From Bacilli bacterium (GTDB taxonomy: Bacteria; Bacillota_I; Bacilli_A; RFN20; CAG-826): 64,000 nt of DNA. Where the stretch lies: assembly GCA_024408655.1 (NCBI GenBank), contig JAKSUV010000001.1:69544-133543 (forward strand), written 5' to 3'. The translations under genes and the position numbers were made by a program. Below, piece by piece: positions 8,835 through 17,379 of this stretch. How positions within the stretch are numbered: position 1 is the stretch's first letter; every line of letters begins with the position of its first letter. The notes under the pieces are model-generated. The model did no database searches, was not told where the DNA came from, and worked only from the letters and a program-made list of their open reading frames with translations.

Positions 8835-8892
8835 GATTTCGCTTCTAGTCTACTAACTACTTAGTGTAGTTTGTCAGCGAATTATCTAATTG

Positions 8893-8921
8893 AAGAGCCG
8901 TTTTATAGCGGCTCTTTTTTA
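8893..8921 (+). terminator. Intrinsic terminator
   Basis: An 8-bp stem AAGAGCCG (8893-8900) / CGGCTCTT (8909-8916) is followed by a T run. It closes the small transcript after tmRNA and lies before the lipoprotein promoter at 8955. Confidence 0.85.
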
Positions 8922-8966
8922 TTTATATTTATGCTGTTTGTTCTAAAAACAAAGTATAATGAAGCT

Positions 8967-9545
8967 ATGAAGAAGATAATTCATTATTGTCCATCACTAC
9001 TCATCGTATTAACTTTATCTAGTTGCGCTCCTCGTGCAACCACTTATCAAGAAGCTCTTCAATATGTAAAAGATCACCATGTAAGTGACGAGGTACTAGC
9101 ATTTAAATCCACATGGCATTTTGATGGTAGTAAATGCCAATTTATTAATGATGAACAAAAGGAACGTTATCGGCAGCAAGTTTTAACTAACACCGAAACT
9201 ATGGGAATTACCGTTGATCCCTTCGCGGATGCTGATTACGACATTGCTAATGAAAACTTACCAATGTTCTTCCAGAATAAAGGGCAACCGATTGCGTCTA
9301 TTGAGGACGCTCCACATACTAGTTATCATATTGATTCTGATGGCTTAACAGTGACTCAAGATTTATCTTATTCACAACCTGATGGATCGACTTGGCTTTA
9401 TATTAACCATTATAGCACAATGGATTACGCTACCTATCGGACCTGGGAGATTAGTTACACTAAAGAAACTGCCAAAAAGCACCCCGACAAGGTTCTCTTT
9501 TACGGAGTCTTAGTAGAATCCGCTCTTTATAATTACGATATTTAA
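8967..9545 (+). CDS. Small lipoprotein, unknown function
   Basis: I take the start at 8967 rather than the longer frame from 8871, because the signal peptide (MKKIIHYCPSLLIVLTLSSC) begins there. TATAAT at 8955-8960 lies 6 nt before the ATG, which fits a leaderless mRNA. The result is a 192-residue protein with lipobox LSSC and an acidic, tyrosine-rich body with no recognised domain. It is predicted to be lipid-anchored outside the membrane. Its stop overlaps that of the convergent gene. Confidence 0.8.
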   Translation: MKKIIHYCPSLLIVLTLSSCAPRATTYQEALQYVKDHHVSDEVLAFKSTWHFDGSKCQFINDEQKERYRQQVLTNTETMGITVDPFADADYDIANENLPMFFQNKGQPIASIEDAPHTSYHIDSDGLTVTQDLSYSQPDGSTWLYINHYSTMDYATYRTWEISYTKETAKKHPDKVLFYGVLVESALYNYDI

Positions 9546-10423
9546 TTGGCGATTTCTTCACCAAAAGGTTTTTCTAATAATTGTGGGTTTTCTAAATATT
9601 TTTTCATTACATCAACGGAATGAATGAAATAAAAACCATCCGCGATTCTTTCGTCGAAGGTGGATGTGATATCTACTACATAACGCTTTTGATTATCGAT
9701 TATGGTTTCTTTGATGGTGCCGATGGTAAGCATCATAGAACAAGAACCATAGTTATTTAAATGGTGATAGACTGAATTGGCTTTAATGCTCCCGAGATTA
9801 GCAACCATTGCGGTGCTAAAGGAAGGATCTTCTTTTAAAACATCGGCTGGTAATTTGCCACCATGTCGATCCAAGAAACGTAAAGTGCGAGCAACAAAAC
9901 GGAAAAGCCAGTGGGGTAGCTTCTCTAATGATTCCATAGAATGGTTATCCGCTTTTTCGGCGGCAATTTTTTCGGGATCACGGCAATCTTTCACTTGACC
10001 CAAAATAAATGAAGCGACATCATAAACATTATCAGTGGCCTTTGGAATATAAGAGATAATGGCTTCTTCGGCGTGATCAGAAAAGCCCCGTTTTGCGGTA
10101 AAAGAAATTTTGATTTCGTCTCGTTCATATAATTTGCCATTTTGGACAAAACGTAATAATAAACGCCGCTCGTTTAATACTCGAGTAAGAGCCGCAAGAA
10201 AACAATGGAAGAACTTAATGGGGCGATTAGGATCGCTTTGATTATGTTCTTTGACAAAATTCATGAGATTAGTGATATCAACATTAATTGTCGAACTCAC
10301 TTCGTTGTCACAACGGTTAGGATAAAGCGTTGCCATCAGGCGGTTCATCACCGGAGCATCTTTCATTAAGTGGCCATCTTTGCGGTCACCGAATTTTCTT
10401 TTTCTTTTAGTTACAAAATTCAT
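9542..10423 (-). CDS. CAT/E2-fold acyltransferase-like protein, altered active site
   Basis: This 293-residue stand-alone protein resembles the catalytic domain of 2-oxoacid dehydrogenase E2 / chloramphenicol acetyltransferase. It has no lipoyl domain and no neighbouring E1 or E3 genes. The C-terminal motif that reads D-H-R-x-x-D-G in active E2 enzymes reads DERIADG here (residues 257-263), so the catalytic His is replaced by Glu258. The protein may have another activity or a binding role. The conserved NLGSI-type and FHCFLAALTRV helices support the fold. The gene is convergent with the lipoprotein, with overlapping stop codons. Fold is fairly sure; function is not. Confidence 0.7.
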   Translation of the reverse strand: MNFVTKRKRKFGDRKDGHLMKDAPVMNRLMATLYPNRCDNEVSSTINVDITNLMNFVKEHNQSDPNRPIKFFHCFLAALTRVLNERRLLLRFVQNGKLYERDEIKISFTAKRGFSDHAEEAIISYIPKATDNVYDVASFILGQVKDCRDPEKIAAEKADNHSMESLEKLPHWLFRFVARTLRFLDRHGGKLPADVLKEDPSFSTAMVANLGSIKANSVYHHLNNYGSCSMMLTIGTIKETIIDNQKRYVVDITSTFDERIADGFYFIHSVDVMKKYLENPQLLEKPFGEEIAN

Positions 10424-10531
10424 AGTTAAACACTGTTAAATATGGTAGCAAAAACTATGTTGTTTTTCAAAAATAATTATTACAAGATTGCCTCATAATT
10501 TGTTATAATCAAAAAAATAAAGGTTTTATGT

Positions 10532-12886
10532 ATGAAAAGGTTACAATATTGTTTAGTGCCGTTAATGGCAATGTCTTTTTTAGTTAATTGTGGTGGCGGA
10601 GATAAACCCACTCAGACTTATACAATTAGGATTAACGAAACAACAAATCATTTTACCCCTGAACAATCTACATTTACATTTAAGGAAAACGTGTTTGATC
10701 CTATCGAAGTATCTTATACCACTGATGAAGGTTATATAGTGACTAAAACTAAAGCAACTATTGAAAAAAGTTACTGCGATTTTAACACCGATGAGAAGAA
10801 ATTAATTATTTATCCTAAAGTCAACCAAAATTTTGAAATTAATGTATCTGTTACGCATCTTGACCAAGTGCACTACATTAAGATTGTTGATCCGCTATCT
10901 TCACATTTGACGATTAAAAAAAGAACAATACCTTTTCGAAAAGATGATTTTGATGAAGTTTATTTTCCTTTTGAAATTGATGGTTATTGTTCAGTTAAAG
11001 CAACCCCCAAAAGCGAAACAGGCCAATGTGAAGTAAAAGTGGAAGATAAAAAAATAGTTGTTACTCCCAAAGAGAATGCCAATATTGACATAGAAACAAG
11101 TGTGACCGAGGAATATAAAACAATTACCTTTAATGTTGTTGAAGATGGCGCAAAATTAGGTGATGAAGCAAAAACCACGATTATAATGCCTTACGGTAAG
11201 ACTTGGGGTGAATGTGTAGATAAAACCAAACAAGTAGCGATTTTTGGCGAACGTGATTTTAAAGGTTGGTCATTTAATAACGTTGTCCCCAACACCGGAA
11301 TTATTAGAAATGATTATAAGATAGATGAGTCTACGAATGAAAATGTTTATGCAGTTTTCTATCATAAAATTGAATTAACTAGTAAATCAACCGAGATTGA
11401 TCAACAAATCTATAGTCTTGACGATCATAAAATGTTTCTATACCTCGGGCTCAAGAATACTGGAAAATACGTTGTGCCTCAACAGCAAGATTTTACTATT
11501 CATGATTCATCGGGAATACCTATTACGTTTAGTTATTTCTATAGTGGCGGTACAATAACTATTACTTTTGAAAATTATGAAAATATTGAGCAAGACATAA
11601 TTTATATATTTGTAAGGGATAAGCAGCCAGAGTTTACTTTTACTTCTAATCTCGACGAACATCTAACATGCGATTGCGACGGAGACGTTCCAATTAAAAA
11701 AGGTGAAAATGTTATTTTCACTCTTACAGCAATTAATCAAACAAACGATGTTGTCTATATTGCCCCTTATGAGGTTGACATCACAATCGGCGGTTCGCCA
11801 GTCAGTTCGAAATCTTACAGAATAAAAGATATCAGTAAGAATCAAGATCGGACTAAAGTTGAAGTTATGATATTTGGTAGTTATGTTCAGGGCGATGTTG
11901 TTGTTACTGCCAAGGCGGATACTACGGGTGGTTATCGTTATAAAGTTTTGGGATATAATGTTACAATTCAAGGAGAAACAAGCGGCACTACAACTTATAC
12001 GAGTTCTTTGAATATTAAATTTGATGGTAGTGAAATACGTACTGAAAGGATTTTCATAAAGATAGACAACGCGAATTGGTATGCTTGTGATGCTTTACCT
12101 TCACCATATAATCAATTCATATCTTATGATCCAAATGCTAAAACAATAACGATTGCGGCAAGCGATCAAAACCAAATTGGTTCTATTGAATTTCACATTT
12201 TCGATGGTACATACATAGTTTTTGCTCACGAGAATTGGGATTTAATTGAAGAATTATCTTCTTTGCCTGCTGACTATGTTAATAGATTGTTTCAAGTAGG
12301 CGATTATAGACCGCAAGGTGTGAAGGACTTTCCATATGCATTGCGAATCGTTGATATGTATCACGACAATTTGGCAAATTCTAATCAAAAAGCTACACTT
12401 TCAATAGAATTTGAGAGCCTAATTACTGAAGAAAACGAAGCTTTAGTGAAACATTATTCTGATCGATCAGACTACGCTTGTTATAAAAACGGACCGCTAG
12501 ACTGTTATCTTAAAACTGAATTTAAAGAAACATTCCCGCTTTCACTACAACTTGCAATCAAACCCGTTATAAAAACGGTTTGCTGCATGGACGAGGACCT
12601 GCCGTTTGATATCAATTATCCTATAGATGTTTTCGCCCCATCGATTAATGAACTTTATGAGGATGGCGATTTTTCTGATGGGAGTGTTTATCGATATCAT
12701 AAAGAACATATTGGGTCAGTAAAAAAGCATCCTCTTGGATCTACGGATAATATTGACTATTGGTCGCGTTCGTGTTCTCACTCTCCTATCACTGCTACTG
12801 AAGGAATATGTGTTGACGATAATGGTGAAAGTCAGTATACACCAGCTCATTTCGATAAAGGTATTTTAGCAGCGTTCTGTATTTAA
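10532..12886 (+). CDS. Large surface lipoprotein, unknown ligand
   Basis: This 784-residue protein has a signal peptide and lipobox (LVNC, Cys 20). Residues about 30-110 and 112-195 look like two related beta-rich modules, each ending in a KK-I-x-x-x-P-K-x-N...V strand pattern. The rest is beta-strand-like with no motif I can name. TATAAT at 10504-10509 and a purine stretch AAAGG at 10518-10522 precede the ATG at 10532; another ATG at 10528 is out of frame. Likely an exported surface protein of the same broad class as 4950-6686. Confidence 0.75.
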   Translation: MKRLQYCLVPLMAMSFLVNCGGGDKPTQTYTIRINETTNHFTPEQSTFTFKENVFDPIEVSYTTDEGYIVTKTKATIEKSYCDFNTDEKKLIIYPKVNQNFEINVSVTHLDQVHYIKIVDPLSSHLTIKKRTIPFRKDDFDEVYFPFEIDGYCSVKATPKSETGQCEVKVEDKKIVVTPKENANIDIETSVTEEYKTITFNVVEDGAKLGDEAKTTIIMPYGKTWGECVDKTKQVAIFGERDFKGWSFNNVVPNTGIIRNDYKIDESTNENVYAVFYHKIELTSKSTEIDQQIYSLDDHKMFLYLGLKNTGKYVVPQQQDFTIHDSSGIPITFSYFYSGGTITITFENYENIEQDIIYIFVRDKQPEFTFTSNLDEHLTCDCDGDVPIKKGENVIFTLTAINQTNDVVYIAPYEVDITIGGSPVSSKSYRIKDISKNQDRTKVEVMIFGSYVQGDVVVTAKADTTGGYRYKVLGYNVTIQGETSGTTTYTSSLNIKFDGSEIRTERIFIKIDNANWYACDALPSPYNQFISYDPNAKTITIAASDQNQIGSIEFHIFDGTYIVFAHENWDLIEELSSLPADYVNRLFQVGDYRPQGVKDFPYALRIVDMYHDNLANSNQKATLSIEFESLITEENEALVKHYSDRSDYACYKNGPLDCYLKTEFKETFPLSLQLAIKPVIKTVCCMDEDLPFDINYPIDVFAPSINELYEDGDFSDGSVYRYHKEHIGSVKKHPLGSTDNIDYWSRSCSHSPITATEGICVDDNGESQYTPAHFDKGILAAFCI

Positions 12887-13153
12887 TTGAGACGAGCAAT
12901 ATTTTGCTATAACTTGACGTTTTATTAAACTCGCTTTAGGCATTGATATAATTAATGGTGCTATTAGTTAGCATATGATAAAAACCTCTATTTAAATTAA
13001 CTAAAATAATCATTTTTTTAATAAAAATATAAAAATTTTTATTCTCCTAAAACATCGATGATTACTGCTAAATTAGGATAATTTAGAATTATTTTAAAAA
13101 ATTATTTAAAAAATAATTTGCATTATTTATATATAGTAGTAACATTATACATG
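12887..13153 (+). other. AT-rich spacer upstream of the structured RNA
   Basis: No ORF is seen here. It is very A/T-rich, with A/T palindromes at about 13020-13043 and at 13100-13118 (AATTATTT-AAA-AAATAATT). A -35-like TTGCAT at 13118-13123 and -10-like sequence at 13143-13151 (CATTATACA) could form the promoter of the RNA that follows, but the spacing is not ideal. The palindrome may act as an UP element or operator. Confidence 0.4.
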
Positions 13154-13705
13154 CTCAGCAAAAAGGAGCTGCCTAAGACAAGATCTGGTGCTGAGGGTAG
13201 AAAGAGTTCCACGTTGACCCGTTGATAGATGAGTCAAAGCCATCTACTTATTATATAAATAGGTGAGAGCTAACAGTGGTTAGCGAAAACGCGAGAGAAG
13301 AGGGTTAAAAGCCTCACGAAACCTAGTGTGTCAGCTAGGTGGTAGCTAGTTTAAGAAGAAAACACCCGCGAAAAGCTACAAATATGTAGTGGAGTGGAGC
13401 AAGGAACCACAATAAAAAAGAGCTTGAGGTAGCAGTGTACTACCTAGTAAGCGGAGGATGTTGTAAGACCGCTAAGAACAATAACATCCATACATAATCA
13501 ACTCGCCAATGAGCTAGCGAGTAACAAAAAGGCGCATGATCCTACCTGGCAGCATGGATAAGTTGCCACCGCCACCTAGAAGCGGGTAATAAGAAAACTA
13601 GGCGAAAGAGACCGCAACAAAATAAACCTATGTCAGCGTTGATTGCTGATATAGAGTGCGGGGAAGAAGATAGATAAGTAGCGAGAGTAATCTCGCTTTT
13701 TATTT
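13154..13705 (+). ncRNA. Large structured non-coding RNA, ROOL-like candidate
   Basis: About 550 nt without a long ORF fold into a chain of clean helices. These are 13154-13160/13189-13195, 13214-13218/13233-13237, 13269-13274/13279-13284, 13321-13326/13335-13340, 13342-13347/13374-13379, 13427-13432/13440-13445, 13501-13506/13517-13522 and 13628-13637/13645-13654. It ends in an intrinsic terminator. Two helix pairs interlock as possible pseudoknots (13451-13489 and 13575-13615). Length, an independent transcription unit and absence of coding fit the ornate large RNAs ROOL, GOLLD and OLE. ROOL (about 580 nt, known in gut and rumen Firmicutes) is the closest by size and host; that name is inference. 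It lacks the RNase P core motif and group I or II intron cores. Confidence 0.75.
13680..13705 (+). terminator. Intrinsic terminator of the large RNA
   Basis: Perfect 7-bp arms AGCGAGA (13680-13686) and TCTCGCT (13691-13697) with a GTAA tetraloop are followed by TTTTTATTTTT. This fixes the 3' end of the structured RNA. Confidence 0.9.
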
Positions 13706-13764
13706 TTCTCTTACATAAAATTTTATCGATAGTAGAATATAGATAGAATCAATAAGGAGATCTT

Positions 13765-14406
13765 ATGAGAAAAGTAATTGGAAAAATTTTAATAATTGTT
13801 TCACTTGGTTGCGTGGCACTAGCGTTTGCCTCGCTCTTTTTGCCATTAAAAGTTAATTTCACTGTATTCGATGATCTAACCGACAAAGATATAATACTTG
13901 GTACGGGTACCGTCACATCTTTATTCACATGTCTATTATGTTTGCCTTGCAAGATTATTTGTAATTTAGATGCAAAATATGGCGGTGGACAAATAACTGA
14001 TTCTTATCGTATGAATATACTAGGTAATAGAGCCTCGCTTCCGGGATTAATACAGTTTTTTGTTATTGCTGCATTGATTATCTGTGCAGTTATTGTACTT
14101 ATTCTCCTTTTAGCAAATAAATTTAATGGCAAGAAGAAAGTGTTTTTATCAATTCTCTTTTTATTCTTCTTAGTGGTCACTACTGCTAGCATGTTGTTTG
14201 AAACAGCGATAGTTGATCTAAACGCTAAAGGGAATTTTGAACAAGAGGGTATACAATACATTAGAATGAAGGGCATCGCGACGGCACCAATTTGTTACAT
14301 GCTATGCGGCGCTGCTGCACTTGTTATTAATGTCGTCGGTTTAATTCTTATTCGTGGTGATAAGAAAACGAAAGTCAAAGCTAATCCAGCAAATAAAAAT
14401 AAGTAA
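13765..14406 (+). CDS. Membrane protein, unknown function
   Basis: A 213-residue protein with about four to five hydrophobic segments (near residues 5-28, 45-65, 92-116, 124-145 and 178-200), a basic C-terminal tail and a long loop after the first helix. AAGGAG at 13757-13762 sets the start. It lies 60 bp after the large RNA's terminator and has its own ribosome site. I looked for the OapA pattern (paired RxxxD motifs) that would link it to OLE RNA and do not see it. Confidence 0.7.
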   Translation: MRKVIGKILIIVSLGCVALAFASLFLPLKVNFTVFDDLTDKDIILGTGTVTSLFTCLLCLPCKIICNLDAKYGGGQITDSYRMNILGNRASLPGLIQFFVIAALIICAVIVLILLLANKFNGKKKVFLSILFLFFLVVTTASMLFETAIVDLNAKGNFEQEGIQYIRMKGIATAPICYMLCGAAALVINVVGLILIRGDKKTKVKANPANKNK

Positions 14407-14407
14407 T

Positions 14408-15580
14408 TTATTTTAAACGAGCAACACCGGTATCAATCGCGGCTTTTGCCACCGCTTTTGCTACTGCCTCACCAACGCCTTGATCAAAGGCTTTTGGAAG
14501 AATATTATCTGCGCTTAATTGATTAGCGGGAACTAAATCGGCTAAGGCATGAGCAGCCGCCATTTTCATTTCTTCGTTAATCTCTTTAGCGCGCACTCTT
14601 AACGCGCCTTTAAAGATGCCCGGAAAGGCAAGAACATTATTTACTTGGTTAGGATAATCACTCCGTCCAGTACCAACAACTGCGGCGCCAGCGGCTTTCG
14701 CAACATCCGGCATAATCTCTGGAACGGGGTTCGCCATGGCAAAGACAATCGCGCCTGGATTCATTGATTTAATCATTTCCGGAGTCACAATGTTTGGTGC
14801 ACTCACACCCACAAAGATATCAGCGCTTTTCATCGCGTCTGCTAGTTTACCTTGGAGATGATTCTTATTGGTTAATTTAGCAATCTCTTCGTTACCAACT
14901 GGGACATTACCACCTTCACAGATAATCCCGTGTACGTCTGACATAATGACGTTCTTTGGATTAAACTTCATTAAGAGTTTAGCAATCGCGGTACCAGCAG
15001 CACCCGCACCAGAAAAGACAATGGTGCAATCCTCCATCTTTTTCTTCACGACTTTTAAAGCGTTCATTACGCCCGCGGCAACAATAATCGCCGTGCCGTG
15101 TTGATCATCATGAAAGATTGGAATATCACAAACTTCTTTTAAACGCCGTTCCACTTCAAAGCAACGAGGAGCGCCAATATCTTCAAGGTTTACGCCACCA
15201 AAGCTACCCGAAATTAATTGGACAGTTTTCACAATATCATCAACGTTTTTACTCTTAATACAAATTGGGAAAGCATCTACATCACCAAACGCTTTAAATA
15301 AAGCGCATTTACCTTCCATGACGGGCATGCCTGCTTCTGGACCAATATCACCTAAACCTAACACAGCGGTACCATCAGTAACAACCGCTACTAGATTCCA
15401 ACGACGAGTTAATTCATAAGATTTATTAATGTCTTTATTAATTTCTAAACACGCTTCGGCCACGCCAGGGGTATAGGCTAAAGATAATTCATCTTTATTA
15501 GTAACTGGCACTCTTGAAACGACTTCAATCTTGCCTTTCCATTCGTAATGTTTCTTTAATGATTCTTTCTTGTAATCCAT
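14408..15580 (-). CDS. Malic enzyme, short NAD(P) type
   Basis: This 390-residue enzyme carries out oxidative decarboxylation of malate to pyruvate. Tyr36 lies in LAYTPGVAE and Lys90 in MEGKCALF (catalytic pair). LEDI (131-134) and HDDQHGTA (156-163) are metal- and substrate-binding, and GAGAAG at 190-195 is the dinucleotide loop. The length fits the compact bacterial YtsJ/MaeB N-domain type without a phosphotransacetylase tail. A purine-rich ribosome site (AAGAGGA) precedes the ATG. It works with the oxaloacetate/PEP genes at 46328-51204 in C4-acid metabolism. Cofactor preference (NAD or NADP) cannot be told by eye. Confidence 0.95.
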   Translation of the reverse strand: MDYKKESLKKHYEWKGKIEVVSRVPVTNKDELSLAYTPGVAEACLEINKDINKSYELTRRWNLVAVVTDGTAVLGLGDIGPEAGMPVMEGKCALFKAFGDVDAFPICIKSKNVDDIVKTVQLISGSFGGVNLEDIGAPRCFEVERRLKEVCDIPIFHDDQHGTAIIVAAGVMNALKVVKKKMEDCTIVFSGAGAAGTAIAKLLMKFNPKNVIMSDVHGIICEGGNVPVGNEEIAKLTNKNHLQGKLADAMKSADIFVGVSAPNIVTPEMIKSMNPGAIVFAMANPVPEIMPDVAKAAGAAVVGTGRSDYPNQVNNVLAFPGIFKGALRVRAKEINEEMKMAAAHALADLVPANQLSADNILPKAFDQGVGEAVAKAVAKAAIDTGVARLK

Positions 15581-15637
15581 AATGAATTCCTCTTATCCTT
15601 TTAATTATAACTAATATATCTTTCTTATAAAGAAAAT

Positions 15638-15671
15638 AATAAAAAATATCGCCCAGTTACGAGCGATATTT
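15638..15671 (-). terminator. Intrinsic terminator, minus strand
   Basis: The stem AAATATCGC (15644-15652) / GCGATATTT (15663-15671) reads into a T run on the minus strand (A run at 15641-15646). It ends transcription of the lipoprotein gene at 15708-16085 before malic enzyme. Confidence 0.85.
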
Positions 15672-15707
15672 GAAATACTAATTAACGCTTAGATTTTATT
15701 TGAACTT

Positions 15708-16085
15708 TTAGGAACACTTGCTTACGTTCTCTTCTAAATCAAGATAAATGTTGATGATACCTTCAACATATTGTCCAGGGATTTTAAAATTGGCTTTTTT
15801 GCTGCCGTCTTGCAATTTGTAAGTATATTCACCATCTTTAAGTTCTTTGTTGCCAGCTTCAACTTTAGTCAAAGCTTCAGGAAGTGTAGCCTCCACCCCT
15901 TCTGTAATTACTATTTCAGCAGAAAAGTCTTTTCCTTTAGCGGCTTCGTCTTTGGTGATGGTGACTCTATCAGTAATCATACCCCCACCTTCCATAACGA
16001 ATACGCCAAACTTTATTGTTATTGCACAACTAGCGAGTAATGCTACTGACGCTAAAGGCGCCATTAATAAACTTAATTTCTTCAT
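15708..16085 (-). CDS. Small lipoprotein, unknown function
   Basis: A 125-residue protein with a clear lipoprotein signal (lipobox LASC, Cys 20) and a beta-strand-rich body of about 100 residues ending in ENVSKCS. AAGGAGG lies 6-7 nt before the ATG. It has no known domain. It forms its own short unit, closed by the terminator at 15638-15671. Confidence 0.75.
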   Translation of the reverse strand: MKKLSLLMAPLASVALLASCAITIKFGVFVMEGGGMITDRVTITKDEAAKGKDFSAEIVITEGVEATLPEALTKVEAGNKELKDGEYTYKLQDGSKKANFKIPGQYVEGIINIYLDLEENVSKCS

Positions 16086-16188
16086 AAGTTCCTCCTTATT
16101 TGATGCCTATAGCATATAGACTTTTTTTTTCAAAAGCAAAGAAAAACTTTTATAGTCTGCAGCATTAAATAAGTATTTAATAAGGTAA

Positions 16189-17298
16189 TTATTTTTCCCA
16201 AGGGAACTTATAGTTAAGCTTAAGTTGGTCGCGGACGGTATTCATTTCCGCTTGGACACCTTCGTTAATTGGAACACCTTTATCTTTCCGGTCTAACCAC
16301 ACGAGATGTTCTTTTTCGCCAGCGGTATAAATTCGTTCAGCACCAGGTGCTTTTTTACTCGCCCGAATCTTACGCATAATATCGCCCGCTTTCTTCCGGC
16401 AAAGTTCTTCGCCTAAGAAATGGTTCGTGTCAATGGCGATAAAGAAGTGACCGATTTTTGGATGAGTTGCTTTCCCATCTTTATCTTTGCCGTTTAAATC
16501 TTTTAAGTTCACATTATCTTGAAGAGCGCTACAAAGGAGTTCAACGACCATCGCAAAGCCAAAACCCTTATAACCCGCTAAAGATTCACCAATACCACCT
16601 AAGGTACATAATGCAGCGGTTCCACCGCGAATTGCTTTAAGCGCCGCTGCCGCATCACCTTCTACCGCTTTACCATTTATATCGATAATGGTACCACTAG
16701 GAACTGGATGACCAATCCGAGCGTAGTATTCAACTTTACCATTTTGGATGGTAGAAGTCGCACCATCAAAGTTAAAATCAAAATCTTCATCGGTCGGAAC
16801 ACCAATCGTGAAGGGGTTAGTACCAAACATCCCTTCGACACCCCAAGTAGGCGCGACACTTGGACGAGCGTTTGTCCCAGTCATACCAATACAACCAGCT
16901 TTCGTTGCCATCGTGGTGTAATAACCCGCAATACCATAATGGGTAGAATTTCTCACGACAACCATACCCATACCGTGTTCTTTTGCTTTCTTAATCGCGA
17001 GGCTCATGGCTTTGTAGCCAATGACTTGCCCCATACCATGGTGACCATCAACGACCGCAGTCGTTTCGGTTTCTTTAATAATTTCAAAATTCGTTTTTGG
17101 ATATTGGACACCCGCATTAATCCGGTCAATATACATTGGTTTAAAACGATTGCAACCGTGGGATTCAATTCCCCGGCGATCGCTTTCTAATAAAACATCG
17201 ACGACAATCTTTGCGTCATCTTCGGGCACGCCGACTCCTTTAAATGCATCACGCATAAAATTAGTCGCAGTGTTCCAATCTAATATTACCTTTGGCAT
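16189..17298 (-). CDS. Ldh_2-family malate/L-lactate-type dehydrogenase
   Basis: This 369-residue enzyme is of the malate/lactate/ureidoglycolate/sulfolactate dehydrogenase family (MDH type 2), which is unrelated in fold to classical MDH. Family marks are ESHG at 45-48, NSTHYG with likely catalytic His120, GTNP in FGTNPFTIGVP, and GYKGFGFAM near 250. These enzymes oxidise 2-hydroxy acids with NAD(P); the exact substrate cannot be deduced. AAGGAG and a TATAAT-type promoter precede the ATG. A decayed copy of its first 100 codons lies at 20047-20329. Next to malic enzyme it could interconvert malate and oxaloacetate. Confidence 0.9.
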   Translation of the reverse strand: MPKVILDWNTATNFMRDAFKGVGVPEDDAKIVVDVLLESDRRGIESHGCNRFKPMYIDRINAGVQYPKTNFEIIKETETTAVVDGHHGMGQVIGYKAMSLAIKKAKEHGMGMVVVRNSTHYGIAGYYTTMATKAGCIGMTGTNARPSVAPTWGVEGMFGTNPFTIGVPTDEDFDFNFDGATSTIQNGKVEYYARIGHPVPSGTIIDINGKAVEGDAAAALKAIRGGTAALCTLGGIGESLAGYKGFGFAMVVELLCSALQDNVNLKDLNGKDKDGKATHPKIGHFFIAIDTNHFLGEELCRKKAGDIMRKIRASKKAPGAERIYTAGEKEHLVWLDRKDKGVPINEGVQAEMNTVRDQLKLNYKFPWEK

Positions 17299-17379
17299 AT
17301 AATAATCTCCTTATATATCCCTATTATGATATATTATAATTCATTTTTAGATATGATAAAATGTGAAAGAGGTCTAATT

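Noticed and set aside
13154-13705. RNase P RNA or a group I/II intron
   Set aside because: The universal RNase P core block (GAGGAAAGTCC) is absent, as are a group II domain V and a group I P7 core, and there are no exons to splice.
13154-14406. OLE RNA with its OapA partner
   Set aside because: The following membrane protein lacks the paired RxxxD-type motifs of OapA, so the neighbour does not support OLE.
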